28,036 nt of DNA from DATESN01 sp035270785 (GCA_035270785.1 DATESN010000128.1:1-28036); one strand, 5' to 3'; shown: positions 7,834-15,179, numbered from the stretch's first letter. Numbers and translations: made by a program. The notes: generated from the sequence alone by a model not told the origin.

Positions 7834-9135
7834 ATGAAAAAGGATAATTTTGCTATAACTCCACCTATGGGCTGGAATAGTTATGATTATTATGATACTA
7901 CAGTAACTGAAAACCAAGTTAAGGAAAATGCTAATTTTATGGCAACCCATCTAAAAGAATCGGGGTGGGAATATATTGTTGTAGATATACAATGGTATTC
8001 CTATGATGCAGGTTCGGATAGGGAAAATTTTCAATATATTCCCTTTGGGAAAGTAGAGATGGATGAATATTCAAGGCTATTGCCATGTCCAGACAGATTT
8101 CCTTCTTCCGCAGGTGGACAAGGATTTAAACCACTTGCTGATTATATACATAATCTGGGATTAAAATTCGGGATTCATATTATGCGTGGGATTCCAAGGA
8201 TAGCAGCTCATAATCACACAAAGATTTTGGGTACAGACAAAACAGCAAATCAAATTGCGGAGCCATCTAACATTTGTATGTGGAATCCTGATATGTATGG
8301 AGTTGATACAAAAAAAGAAGAATCTCAATTGTATTATAATTCTATTATTCAGTTATACGCTGATTGGGGAGTCGATTTTATCAAATGTGATGACATATGC
8401 CGAATGGATACGAATACTTGTAAAAAAGAAATAGAAATGCTTCACCATGCCATTCGTTTGTGTAATAGAGATATTGTTTTAAGTTTATCACCAGGGCCTG
8501 CAGATATTGGAGAAGCATTTCATTATGAAACATATTCCAATATGTGGAGGATAACTGACGATTTTTGGGATGCATGGCCTTTTTTATTAGGAATGTTCAG
8601 ACGTTGTGAAATATGGCAAGGTCATGGAAGGGAAGGCTGCTGGCCAGATTGTGATATGTTACCTTTAGGGAAAATAGGAAAAGCATTTGGGTCGGAAAGA
8701 GATACAAGGTTTACAAAAGTAGAGCAAATCACAATGATGAATCTATGGTGCATTTTTCGATCACCATTAATGCTAGGATCTGAAATGACTAAACTTGACG
8801 ACTGGACATTACATTTACTCACCAATGCGCATCTTATAAGTTGCTTAAATAATGGTAGCAATCCAAGACAATTATTCCGTGATCATGAAAAAGCGGCTTG
8901 GATAAGTAAAGATACAGTAATGAATTGTTTTTGTCTTGCGTTGTTTAACTTATCTGAGGATGATAGAATAATAGAAGTTGCTAGTACACTTTTAGAAGAA
9001 TTCAAGGTACCAAATATAACTAGTATACGAGAGGCTTGGGAGTACGAAATAGAACGTTTAGATAGGATGGATAAAGAAGGTAATATTAAAATGAATTTGC
9101 CTGCACATGGTTCTGCTTTTTTATTAATCAATTAG
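7834..9135 (+). CDS. GH27 alpha-galactosidase (melibiase family)
   Basis: A 433-residue protein from ATG 7834, chosen because GAGGA lies six bases upstream; the TTG at 7813 overlaps the previous gene. The opening TPPMGWNSYDYY and VVDIQWYS are hallmark GH27 strands. The nucleophile is D186 in DFIKCDDIC and the acid/base is expected in the WRITDDFWDAW segment (D242/D243). C-terminal ~90 residues form the usual small beta domain. No signal peptide is present, so it should hydrolyse alpha-galactosides or related alpha-linked sugars in the cytosol. GH27 also contains beta-L-arabinopyranosidases and isomaltodextranases; the arabinose genes next door keep that alternative open. Confidence 0.85.
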   Translation: MKKDNFAITPPMGWNSYDYYDTTVTENQVKENANFMATHLKESGWEYIVVDIQWYSYDAGSDRENFQYIPFGKVEMDEYSRLLPCPDRFPSSAGGQGFKPLADYIHNLGLKFGIHIMRGIPRIAAHNHTKILGTDKTANQIAEPSNICMWNPDMYGVDTKKEESQLYYNSIIQLYADWGVDFIKCDDICRMDTNTCKKEIEMLHHAIRLCNRDIVLSLSPGPADIGEAFHYETYSNMWRITDDFWDAWPFLLGMFRRCEIWQGHGREGCWPDCDMLPLGKIGKAFGSERDTRFTKVEQITMMNLWCIFRSPLMLGSEMTKLDDWTLHLLTNAHLISCLNNGSNPRQLFRDHEKAAWISKDTVMNCFCLALFNLSEDDRIIEVASTLLEEFKVPNITSIREAWEYEIERLDRMDKEGNIKMNLPAHGSAFLLIN

Positions 9136-9153
9136 TAATCTTAGAAATATGAA

Positions 9154-9187
9154 AATAAACCGTCGTAAAATGATGGTTTATTTTTTT
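9154..9187 (+). terminator. Intrinsic terminator after the GH27 gene
   Basis: An 11-bp stem with one G-U pair (9154-9164 with 9172-9182, loop 9165-9171) runs into a T tract ending at 9187. The T tract falls inside the open frame of the truncated SPFH gene that follows. Confidence 0.85.
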
Positions 9188-9989
9188 AGCAGGTTTTCAT
9201 ATTATTAATCAAAATGAAGCTTTGGTAATGACATTATTTGGCCAATATTATGGGACCATTAAAAAACAAGGATTTTATTATATGAATCCGTTTGCAGGTG
9301 CGGTCAGTCCATTAAAAAGGACGGAGAGTCCATCATTAGGGGCATCAAGCACTGTAAATGGAGTGAATGTTTCGGCTAATCTAGGTGTGAATTTGAGTAA
9401 GAAAATATCCACAAAAACCATGACACTTAATAATGAGAGACAAAAAGTAAATGATGTTCTGGGCAATCCTATTATTATAGGAGCGGTTGTTATTTGGAAA
9501 GTAGCAGATCCAACAAAGGCAGTATTTAATGTTGAAAATTTTAGAACTTTTCTATCTATTCAATGCGACTCTACTATAAGAAATATTGCAAGGCTATATC
9601 CATATGATACAATGGAAGATGATACAGATGAAAAGACTCTTCGTGGAAGTAGTCAGGAAATTGCAGATAATATGAAAATAGAATTACAACAAAGAGTGGA
9701 AGAAGCAGGACTGGAAATCAAAGAGGTAAGAATTACGCACCTATCTTATGCGGAAGAAATAGCAGGGGCAATGTTGCAAAGACAGCAAGCTGTAGCAATT
9801 ATAGCAGCACGCCAGAAGATCGTCGAAGGCGCAGTGAGTATGGTTAAGATGGCTATTGATCAATTGGGCGAAGAGGATGTTGTTGTCCTTGATGAAGAAA
9901 GAAAGGCTGCAATGGTATGTAACTTATTGGTAGTGCTTTGTGGTAATAAAGACGCACAGCCAATTATTAATAGTGGATCTATTTATTAG
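9174..9989 (+). pseudogene. 5'-truncated SPFH / Band 7 domain gene
   Basis: The frame encodes an SPFH (prohibitin/stomatin-like) domain: KVNDVLGNPIIIGAVVIWKV, the LYPYD segment, then ITHLSYAEEIAGAMLQRQQA and a full C-terminus. Family members normally begin with ~50-70 residues holding membrane helices, followed by a GFFxVxPNEAxVLxLFG segment. Here that segment is present (WFIFLAGFHIINQNEAL) but upstream of any good start, and only 16 codons after an in-frame TGA (9171) within the GH27 terminator. The membrane anchor and start codon are therefore missing. TTG 9222 or ATG 9228 could in principle start a 254-256-residue soluble product, but neither has a ribosome site. I infer a 5' deletion; the rest of the frame is undamaged, suggesting a recent event or residual use. 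Confidence 0.72.
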
Positions 9990-10017
9990 TAAGTTTAATA
10001 TTAAAGGAAGTTGGGCG

Positions 10018-10194
10018 ATGGAAGAAAATATTGAATTGAAAAAAGAAAAGGCCAAAAAGCAAATCCTGCTACGGTTATCTCCAAGCCTATGGAATGAACT
10101 AGCCTCTTGGTCAGAAGAAGATTTTCGTTCCATTAATGGACAAATAGAATTTTTATTGGCTGATTGTGTAAGAAAAAGAAAAAAAGAAAAATAG
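10018..10194 (+). CDS. Small ribbon-helix-helix (Arc-like) protein, partner of SPFH gene
   Basis: A 58-residue protein from ATG 10018, with AAGGAAG upstream. The sequence KKQILLRLSPSLWNELASW followed by FRSINGQIEFLLADCVRKR has the beta-strand plus two-helix pattern of the MetJ/Arc fold. Such small proteins commonly sit directly behind SPFH genes of this subfamily (family knowledge), so it is probably a DNA-binding or assembly partner rather than an independent antitoxin. It lies 28 bp after the SPFH remnant and has no obvious promoter of its own; if the truncated gene is not transcribed, this one may also be silent. Confidence 0.75.
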   Translation: MEENIELKKEKAKKQILLRLSPSLWNELASWSEEDFRSINGQIEFLLADCVRKRKKEK

Positions 10195-10212
10195 GTTTAG
10201 ATTTATAATAAA

Positions 10213-10262
10213 CCAACCAGGTATGAGTATACTAATAGTAAGTAACTCATAGCGGGTTGGAG
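10213..10262 (+). promoter_or_regulatory. Two-part inverted repeat covering the sod ribosome site
   Basis: CCAACC (10213-10218) pairs with GGTTGG (10255-10260), and TATGAGT (10222-10228) pairs with ACTCATA (10245-10251), separated by a 3x3 internal loop. The GGAG (10259-10262) that serves the GTG start at 10268 overlaps the right arm. There is no T tract, so it is not a terminator. It may be a translational control hairpin or protein-binding site. Confidence 0.45.
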
Positions 10263-10267
10263 ATAGT

Positions 10268-10852
10268 GTGGAGTTAGTAAAAATAAATTTTGAATATTCA
10301 AAAGATATCACGGCAGTGAATCGGATACAATTTAATGTACACGTAAGGTTATATGAGGGATATATTAATAAAATAAACGAAATTGATAAATTACTTGCTA
10401 TTAATAAAGATAGCGATGAAGCAAATGCAACTTACAGTAAGTTCAGGGGATTAAAAAGGGGCGAAACCTATGCATTAAACGGGGTCATACTTCACGAGTA
10501 TTACTTTGAAAATATGGGTGCATTTCAGAATGGCCCAAACTATGACCTGATTTCACTATTAGTACGTGATTTTGGTAGTTATGAACTGTGGCAACAGGAT
10601 TTTGTATCAACAGCGAATGCTAGTAGAGGATGGGCAATCTTATGTTATGATCTACGTTCTAGAAGACTACGAAATATTAGCTTGGATTCACATGATCTTG
10701 GTAATATAGCAAGGGCAATTCCTTTGTTGGTACTGGATGTATATGAGCATGCCTATTTTTTAGAGTACGCAGATAGAAAGGCAGACTATATTCACAACTT
10801 TATGGTAAATATAAATTGGGACGTTGTAATAGATAGAATGAATGAAATATAG
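10268..10852 (+). CDS. Fe/Mn-family superoxide dismutase
   Basis: A 194-residue protein, typical SOD length, starting with GTG behind GGAG. The four metal ligands can be assigned: H25 (QFNVHVRLYEGY), H76 (VILHEYYFENM), D157 and H161 in the signature LDVYEHAYFLEY. The GWAILCYD strand also fits. The usual N-terminal HHxKHH is reduced to a single His, as in some clostridial members. It would convert superoxide to oxygen and peroxide in the cytosol. Fe versus Mn cannot be told from sequence. It stands alone, with a hairpin upstream and a terminator downstream. Confidence 0.85.
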   Translation: MELVKINFEYSKDITAVNRIQFNVHVRLYEGYINKINEIDKLLAINKDSDEANATYSKFRGLKRGETYALNGVILHEYYFENMGAFQNGPNYDLISLLVRDFGSYELWQQDFVSTANASRGWAILCYDLRSRRLRNISLDSHDLGNIARAIPLLVLDVYEHAYFLEYADRKADYIHNFMVNINWDVVIDRMNEI

Positions 10853-10872
10853 CCATAAGATTACTCAATTAG

Positions 10873-10899
10873 AAAGGGCCAACTTTTAAGGCCCTTTTT
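10873..10899 (+). terminator. Intrinsic terminator after the superoxide dismutase gene
   Basis: Perfect 8-bp GC-rich stem AAAGGGCC (10873-10880) / GGCCCTTT (10890-10897) with loop AACTTTTAA and a T run. Confidence 0.9.
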
Positions 10900-10934
10900 A
10901 TGAAAAATAAAAGAGGCACAAGGCAGGTAATAAA

Positions 10935-11837
10935 TTGTTTGATGATAATAGGCTAACAAAATGTTATAATAATTCTTTGGATAAAGATGATGTTATTCAA
11001 GTAACAGAAGAGACAAAGTTAATATTTTTTAGTGATATTCATAGGGGTGATAATAGTGTGTCTGATGAATTCGCCCATAATCGAAATGTTTACATGTTTG
11101 CATTGAAGCATTATTTTAATAATGGATTTCAGTATTTGGAGATTGGTGATGGAGATGAACTATGGGAAAACACCAAATTTGAATATATAAGAAGTGCTCA
11201 TAGTGATGTTTTTAGTTTAATAAAGAAATATTATGATGAGGATCGATTTTATTATTTTTATGGAAATCATAACATGATTTTTAGTCGTGATTGTAAAGCG
11301 GAAAAATCATTTACAAATATGTGTGATGATTTTTTAGATATTAATTCAACACTATTTCCAAATATAAAAATTAAAGAAAGTATGATACTAAAGGATGTAA
11401 TCACACAAAAAGAGCTTTTAATGATTCATGGCCATCAAGGTGATTTTGTAAATGATCGTGGATGGATTATTTCCATGTTTTTTGTCAGGGTATTTTGGCG
11501 CTATATGCATAGGGTGGGTTTTCAAAATCCCGCAAGTCCCTCTAAGAATATTATTAAAAGACATAAAATAGAAATTAATTTCTCAAAGTGGATTAAAAGA
11601 AATCATATTGGTATTTTATGCGGTCATACTCACAGGGCAAAATTACCTGAAAAAGGTGATGCTGCATATCTTAATACGGGATGTTGTATCCATCCAAGAG
11701 GAATCACTGGTATTGAATTAGTAGGCAGAAAGTTTTCCCTTGTTCATTGGTGTGTAGTTCCAGATGAAAAAGGAAGTATGGTAATTAAGAAAGAAGTTAT
11801 GAAGGAGCCAATTAGCTTCGATGAAATTGAACTATAA
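10935..11837 (+). CDS. Metallophosphoesterase (calcineurin-like) of unknown substrate
   Basis: A 300-residue protein with all five metallophosphoesterase blocks: D34xH36 (FFSDIHRGD), GDGDELW (D72), GNHN (N111/H112), a His pair in MIHGHQGD (H165/H167) and GHTHR (H231/H233). These hold a di-metal centre for phosphomonoester or diester cleavage. No signal peptide; a hydrophobic aromatic stretch near 178-190 may be a membrane-contact surface. The start is a TTG at 10935 with AGGCAGG seven bases upstream; no in-frame ATG exists before residue 54, so TTG is the best choice. Substrate cannot be inferred from neighbours. Confidence 0.8.
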   Translation: MFDDNRLTKCYNNSLDKDDVIQVTEETKLIFFSDIHRGDNSVSDEFAHNRNVYMFALKHYFNNGFQYLEIGDGDELWENTKFEYIRSAHSDVFSLIKKYYDEDRFYYFYGNHNMIFSRDCKAEKSFTNMCDDFLDINSTLFPNIKIKESMILKDVITQKELLMIHGHQGDFVNDRGWIISMFFVRVFWRYMHRVGFQNPASPSKNIIKRHKIEINFSKWIKRNHIGILCGHTHRAKLPEKGDAAYLNTGCCIHPRGITGIELVGRKFSLVHWCVVPDEKGSMVIKKEVMKEPISFDEIEL

Positions 11838-11850
11838 AGAATTGACAAGG

Positions 11851-11882
11851 AAATAATAAGAAAATAATAAGAAAATAATAAG
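11851..11882. repeat. Short AT-rich tandem repeat (11-nt unit, about 3 copies)
   Basis: The unit AAAATAATAAG occurs about three times in a row between the phosphoesterase and nitroreductase genes; the first copy lacks one A. Probably slippage-derived. Confidence 0.7.
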
Positions 11883-11912
11883 TTAAAACTAAAAAAAAGG
11901 ATGAAGATAAAA

Positions 11913-12746
11913 ATGGAATTTCAAAAATCTGTGATAGAACTTATTAAGATAAGGAAATCATCAAGAACTTATGATGAAATTAAAATTAAAAAAAGTACTG
12001 AGGATAAGCTAATAAATTATATGGAAACACTAAATAATACAACAAAGATAGGAGCAAGATTTGTTGTAACAAATGACAATTCAAAAGAAGAGGAACAAAA
12101 GCTTGGTACATATGGCGTTATAAAAGGTGCAAAAACTTTTATTGTGGGAATCATGGATAAAAAAGAAGAAAATGCCGTTGAATTCGGATATTTATTTGAA
12201 AAGATTATTCTCTTTGCAACTGACTTAGGACTTCAAACATGTTGGATGGGTGGAACTTTTAATAAAAGTCAGTTTCGTAAGACTTTGAATCTCGCGGAAA
12301 ATGAATTTATTCCAATTGTATCTCCTATAGGAATCAGAAAAGAAAAACCAAGGGTTTTTGAATCTACTATGCGATTGGCTGCTGGAGCGAATAAGAGAAA
12401 AGATTGGAGTGAGCTATTTTTTGAAGAAAGTGCTTCAAATTCGTTGAATAAGGAACACCTTGGAGATTACGCAGTTCCTTTAGAGATGGTAAGGATTGGC
12501 CCCTCTGCTTCTAACAAACAACCTTGGAGGATTATAAAGAATGGAAATCAATTTCAGTTCTTCCTATGTAAAACAATAGGTTATGGAGTAATGGAATACG
12601 ATATACAAAGAAATGACATGGGAATTGCAAAATGCCATTTTGAACTATCTGCAATAGAAAAAGGGCTAAATGGTAGGTGGATTGTAGAAAATCCAACAAA
12701 CACATTCAATGAATGGGAGTATATTTTTACCTGGTTGGCAGAATAA
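11913..12746 (+). CDS. Nitroreductase-family protein (putative TM1586-like)
   Basis: A 277-residue protein from ATG 11913; the in-frame ATG 11901 directly abuts the AAAAGG ribosome site, so 11913 is preferred. The N-terminal half resembles a nitroreductase-fold unit (VIELIKIRKSSRTYDE, LFATDLGLQTCWMGGTFN, VSPIGIRKEKPR), and the second half repeats features of the same fold (VRIGPSASNKQPWRI, DMGIAKCHFELSA). This double-half layout matches the putative TM nitroreductase family, thought to bind FMN in the cytosol. Substrate is unknown. The gene has no clear operon partner. Confidence 0.75.
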   Translation: MEFQKSVIELIKIRKSSRTYDEIKIKKSTEDKLINYMETLNNTTKIGARFVVTNDNSKEEEQKLGTYGVIKGAKTFIVGIMDKKEENAVEFGYLFEKIILFATDLGLQTCWMGGTFNKSQFRKTLNLAENEFIPIVSPIGIRKEKPRVFESTMRLAAGANKRKDWSELFFEESASNSLNKEHLGDYAVPLEMVRIGPSASNKQPWRIIKNGNQFQFFLCKTIGYGVMEYDIQRNDMGIAKCHFELSAIEKGLNGRWIVENPTNTFNEWEYIFTWLAE

Positions 12747-12772
12747 TATGATGTTGAACAATGAATTAACAG

Positions 12773-12801
12773 TTGAAATCATTGGCTACAATGTGTACAA
12801 T
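12773..12801 (+). promoter_or_regulatory. Putative promoter of the small ORF-ridA-kinase operon
   Basis: TTGAAA (12773-12778) and TACAAT (12796-12801) are 17 nt apart, a good sigma-A arrangement 35 bp ahead of the next start codon. TATAAT at 12801-12806 overlaps it and could be an alternative -10. Confidence 0.5.
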
Positions 12802-12835
12802 ATAATTGCTTCATGTGTAGAAAGGGGAGACGTGC

Positions 12836-13066
12836 ATGAGAGAAATGAAATTTAAGATGGAAAGACCTAATCTTTTAAAGGTATCAGATCATGTTGTGGT
12901 AACCGAAGGTGTGCTTCCAAGTAACGTTTATTATGTGATTGATCCTTCCCTTGCCATGTCAGGAAACTATCCTTTTTCTGAAAAACTACGAACCAAAAGT
13001 GGAATTGTAACAGACATTTCAGAAAAGCCTAGGGGATTTTATGTCACTGTATTATTTGATGAATAG
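12836..13066 (+). CDS. Small conserved hypothetical protein (76 aa)
   Basis: I do not recognise a named family. The protein is 76 residues, soluble, with no cysteines and a likely beta-rich fold (SDHVVVTEGVLPSNVYYVI, then RTKSGIVTDISEKPRGFYV). The KVSDHVVV and SGIVTDISEKPRGFYVTV segments resemble small SH3-like barrels, but this is only an impression. A strong AAGGGGAG lies six bases before ATG 12836. It is followed after 18 bp by ridA, so the two are almost certainly co-transcribed. Confidence 0.75.
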   Translation: MREMKFKMERPNLLKVSDHVVVTEGVLPSNVYYVIDPSLAMSGNYPFSEKLRTKSGIVTDISEKPRGFYVTVLFDE

Positions 13067-13084
13067 ATTATAGGGGGAAGAATT

Positions 13085-13462
13085 ATGTTAAAGAAAGTAA
13101 GTACAACCAATGCGCCAGCAGCGATAGGACCTTATTCACAGGCTATCCTTGTGGATAGCATGCTTTATACTTCGGGACAAATTCCAATCATTCCAGAAAC
13201 CGGGGAAATTGCAGAAGGAGATATTACCATTCAGGCAGAACAATCAATAAAAAATGTAGGAGCTATTTTGGCTGCTGCAGGGACAACCTATAGTAACGTT
13301 GTTAAAACAACTTGTTTTTTGGCTAATATGGCAGATTTTGCTGCATTTAACGTAGTATATGAAAAGTATTTTATGGAAAAGCCTGCAAGAAGTTGTGTTG
13401 CGGTAAAACAACTTCCTAAAGAGGTTCTCTGCGAAGTTGAAGTAATCGCATATGTTGAGTAA
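13085..13462 (+). CDS. ridA: RidA-family enamine/imine deaminase
   Basis: A 125-residue protein, the usual RidA size. Family signatures are present: AIGPYSQAI near residues 13-21, TSGQIPI, and the C-terminal PARSCVAVKQLPKEVLCEVEV-type region containing the conserved Arg that binds the substrate carboxylate. RidA hydrolyses reactive enamine/imine intermediates released by PLP enzymes such as threonine dehydratase. A GGGGGAAG ribosome site lies upstream. Its 3' end overlaps the next gene by 11 bp, indicating translational coupling. Confidence 0.93.
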   Translation: MLKKVSTTNAPAAIGPYSQAILVDSMLYTSGQIPIIPETGEIAEGDITIQAEQSIKNVGAILAAAGTTYSNVVKTTCFLANMADFAAFNVVYEKYFMEKPARSCVAVKQLPKEVLCEVEVIAYVE

Positions 13463-13955
13463 TAAGGATAATATAATTTTAATAGGCATGCCGGGAGCAG
13501 GTAAGAGTTCTGTGGGAATAGTTCTTGCTAAAAAAATGGGATATGGATTTGTTGATTCAGATCTAATTATTCAGGAAAAAGAAAATAGGCTTCTTCATGA
13601 GATCATTTTAGAAGAAGGTTTGGATGAGTTTCTTGCAATAGAAAATAGAACGAATTCTTCTATTGAAAAGTCAAACTATATTATTGCAACTGGTGGCAGC
13701 GCCGTTTATGGGAAAGAGGCAATGGAACATCTTGGCAAGATAGGGACGATTGTTTATTTGAAATTATCCTATGAATCCATACATAACCGCCTGGGGGATT
13801 TACAAGAACGTGGAGTCGCCTTACAAAACGGACAGACCTTAAAGGAATTATACAATGAAAGGCGTCCCCTTTATGAAAAGTATGCAGACCTAATCTTTGA
13901 CTGTGATAATAAAGTAATTCGCGAAATCGTAAATGAGTTATCAAGAGTATTATGA
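13452..13955 (+). CDS. Shikimate kinase-like P-loop kinase (atypical substrate site)
   Basis: A 167-residue nucleoside-monophosphate-kinase fold protein. Walker A GMPGAGKSS (residues 12-20), DSD (35-37), the lid Arg (R120) and RRPLYEKYAD (R138) match shikimate kinases. Two substrate-site features differ: the usual FR in the GexxFRxxE helix is FL (F60-L61), so the Arg that contacts shikimate is missing, and the GGG loop is GGS (81-83). It may phosphorylate shikimate poorly or use another small hydroxylated substrate. Other aro genes are absent here and it is coupled to ridA. Automatic annotation would call it AroK. Confidence 0.75.
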   Translation: MLSNKDNIILIGMPGAGKSSVGIVLAKKMGYGFVDSDLIIQEKENRLLHEIILEEGLDEFLAIENRTNSSIEKSNYIIATGGSAVYGKEAMEHLGKIGTIVYLKLSYESIHNRLGDLQERGVALQNGQTLKELYNERRPLYEKYADLIFDCDNKVIREIVNELSRVL

Positions 13956-14033
13956 CAAGAATACAAGTGCTCAATATAATTTTATCTAAATTTAAATGTA
14001 GAGTAAAAAAATGAATAAAAATAGAAGAAATGT

Positions 14034-14069
14034 AAAAAATAGTAGATGATGATATCTACTATTTTTTTT
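14034..14069 (+). terminator. Intrinsic terminator between the kinase gene and spoVAE
   Basis: A perfect 14-bp stem (14034-14047 with 14054-14067, loop GATGAT) rich in A-T and ending in eight T. It ends the ridA operon 36 bp before spoVAE. Confidence 0.85.
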
Positions 14070-14105
14070 ATGAAACTTTTATGGGAAATGATAAGGAGGA
14101 TCTAT

Positions 14106-14462
14106 ATGGAATATATAAATGCGTTTTGGGTTGGAGGATTAATCTGTGCTCTCGTTCAGATATTAATGGAAAAGACAAAAATGTTACCCGGAAGAATTAT
14201 GGTATTACTTGTATGTACGGGTGCGGTAATTAGTATACTGGGGTGGTATGAACCTTTTCAAGAATATGCAGGAGCAGGTGCCAGCGTACCATTGCTTGGT
14301 TTTGGAAATGTTTTAATGAAGGGAGTAAAAGAAGCTGTAAAAACAGATGGACTGCTAGGTTTATTTACAGGAGGATTTAAAGCAGGGGCCGTTGGAACGA
14401 GTTCAGCGTTGGTATTTGCATATTTAGCATCGCTTATTTTTAATTCAAAAATGAAAAAATAG
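14106..14462 (+). CDS. spoVAE: Stage V sporulation protein AE (SpoVAEb-type membrane protein)
   Basis: A 118-residue multi-pass membrane protein. The start is ATG 14106 behind AAGGAGG; upstream in-frame ATGs lie in the terminator. Conserved family segments include YINAFWVGGLICALVQ, LLVCTGAVISILGWYEPF, GAGASVPLLGFGNVLMKG and the final FAYLASLIF helix. SpoVA proteins form the inner-membrane channel that loads Ca-dipicolinic acid into the forespore and releases it at germination. The gene is alone here: spoVAC and spoVAD, its usual neighbours, are not in the window. I did not find a convincing sigma-G promoter. Confidence 0.88.
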   Translation: MEYINAFWVGGLICALVQILMEKTKMLPGRIMVLLVCTGAVISILGWYEPFQEYAGAGASVPLLGFGNVLMKGVKEAVKTDGLLGLFTGGFKAGAVGTSSALVFAYLASLIFNSKMKK

Positions 14463-14469
14463 AATGCGA

Positions 14470-14970
14470 TTACATTTGATCAAAAGCAATTAAAGAATCG
14501 CTGAAAAATCTTTTTATCCAGATATCCCACAGAAGGTCCAGGGATTTGTCTAAGACAAAAGAATGAAAGGAAGTAGCACTAATACAAGTGATGATACTTC
14601 CATCAAATTTCACGGTAAGAACAAGCGCTTTTACATCCCCAATGTCAACAGAACAATCAGGCATAGATGTGATAGCTGCGAGGGAATCTGGAGATAAATG
14701 AAAAACAAACTTAAAGTTTACGGGAGCTTTTTTTCCTTTGATAAGATCAAAACAAATAGGTCTCATAACACTCCAAGGAGAAAACTCTGGAATGAGTTCC
14801 ACGTTATCTAATTCTTCTGAATTATAAAATTCATTAACCCTTCGTCCATCTATGAAAAAAGTATTAAAGGTTGTAATGGTGGTTTCTTCCAATAAAAAAC
14901 AATCAAAAACTTCAGTTGCAAGAAGTCTTGACATAAAAGTTTTATTTTCTTTGATTTGTAATGCAATCAT
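14470..14970 (-). CDS. DUF5721-like conserved protein of unknown function
   Basis: A 166-residue protein on the minus strand. The start ATG at 14970 has AGAAGGAG upstream; the GTG four codons earlier overlaps that site. Segments such as FDCFLLEETTITTFNTFFID, RRVNEFY, WSVMRPICFDLIKGKKAP and FVFHLSP match a lachnospiraceal family annotated DUF5721 (from memory). It looks soluble with alternating strands. No function is known. It converges tail-to-tail with spoVAE, leaving seven bases between them. Confidence 0.75.
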   Translation of the reverse strand: MIALQIKENKTFMSRLLATEVFDCFLLEETTITTFNTFFIDGRRVNEFYNSEELDNVELIPEFSPWSVMRPICFDLIKGKKAPVNFKFVFHLSPDSLAAITSMPDCSVDIGDVKALVLTVKFDGSIITCISATSFHSFVLDKSLDLLWDIWIKRFFSDSLIAFDQM

Positions 14971-14999
14971 CGTATTAAGCACTCCTTCTATTTTAACTT

Positions 15000-15029
15000 A
15001 TTATAATACAAATAATTTATTTCGTCTAA
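15000..15029 (-). promoter_or_regulatory. Putative promoter of the DUF5721 gene
   Basis: On the minus strand TTAGAC (15024-15029) and a perfect TATAAT (15000-15005) are 18 nt apart. Just upstream an inverted repeat CAAAAT/ATTTTG (15033-15050, 6-nt spacer) could be an operator shared with the divergent degV gene. Confidence 0.5.
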
Positions 15030-15088
15030 CATCAAAATGTTATTATTTTGCAAATATTTCCTTTACATATATGTAGCGTCTATGATAC

Positions 15089-15179
15089 TATAATGTAGTA
15101 ATGAATACTACATGAAGAGATATTAAAAGTTTAATATTTTTATTAGATTTTGGATGTCAAAATTAATATCTTCAAGTAG
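15089..15179 (+). promoter_or_regulatory. degV control region: -10, palindrome and leader with competing stems
   Basis: TATAAT (15089-15094) overlaps a perfect inverted repeat ATGTAGTA (15093-15100) / TACTACAT (15106-15113). The right half of that repeat is also the start of a longer arm (15108-15126) that can pair with 15163-15179 through CTAC, TGAAGA and TATTAA blocks with one mismatch and a 2-nt bulge. The two pairings exclude each other. No good -35 was found. Confidence 0.4.

Noticed and set aside
10018..10194. Toxin-antitoxin module at the RHH gene
   Set aside because: No toxin-like gene is adjacent; the partner is an SPFH gene and the following gene is a superoxide dismutase.
11851..11882. 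CRISPR-like repeat
   Set aside because: The 11-nt units abut without spacers and are pure A/T-rich slippage sequence.
14046..14105. Longer spoVAE start within the open frame
   Set aside because: The earlier ATGs lie in the terminator stem and lack a ribosome site; family members begin at MEYINAFW.
14852..15076. Plus-strand frame over the start of the DUF5721 gene and the degV control region
   Set aside because: It runs antisense to a conserved gene and through promoters; no ribosome site or homology.
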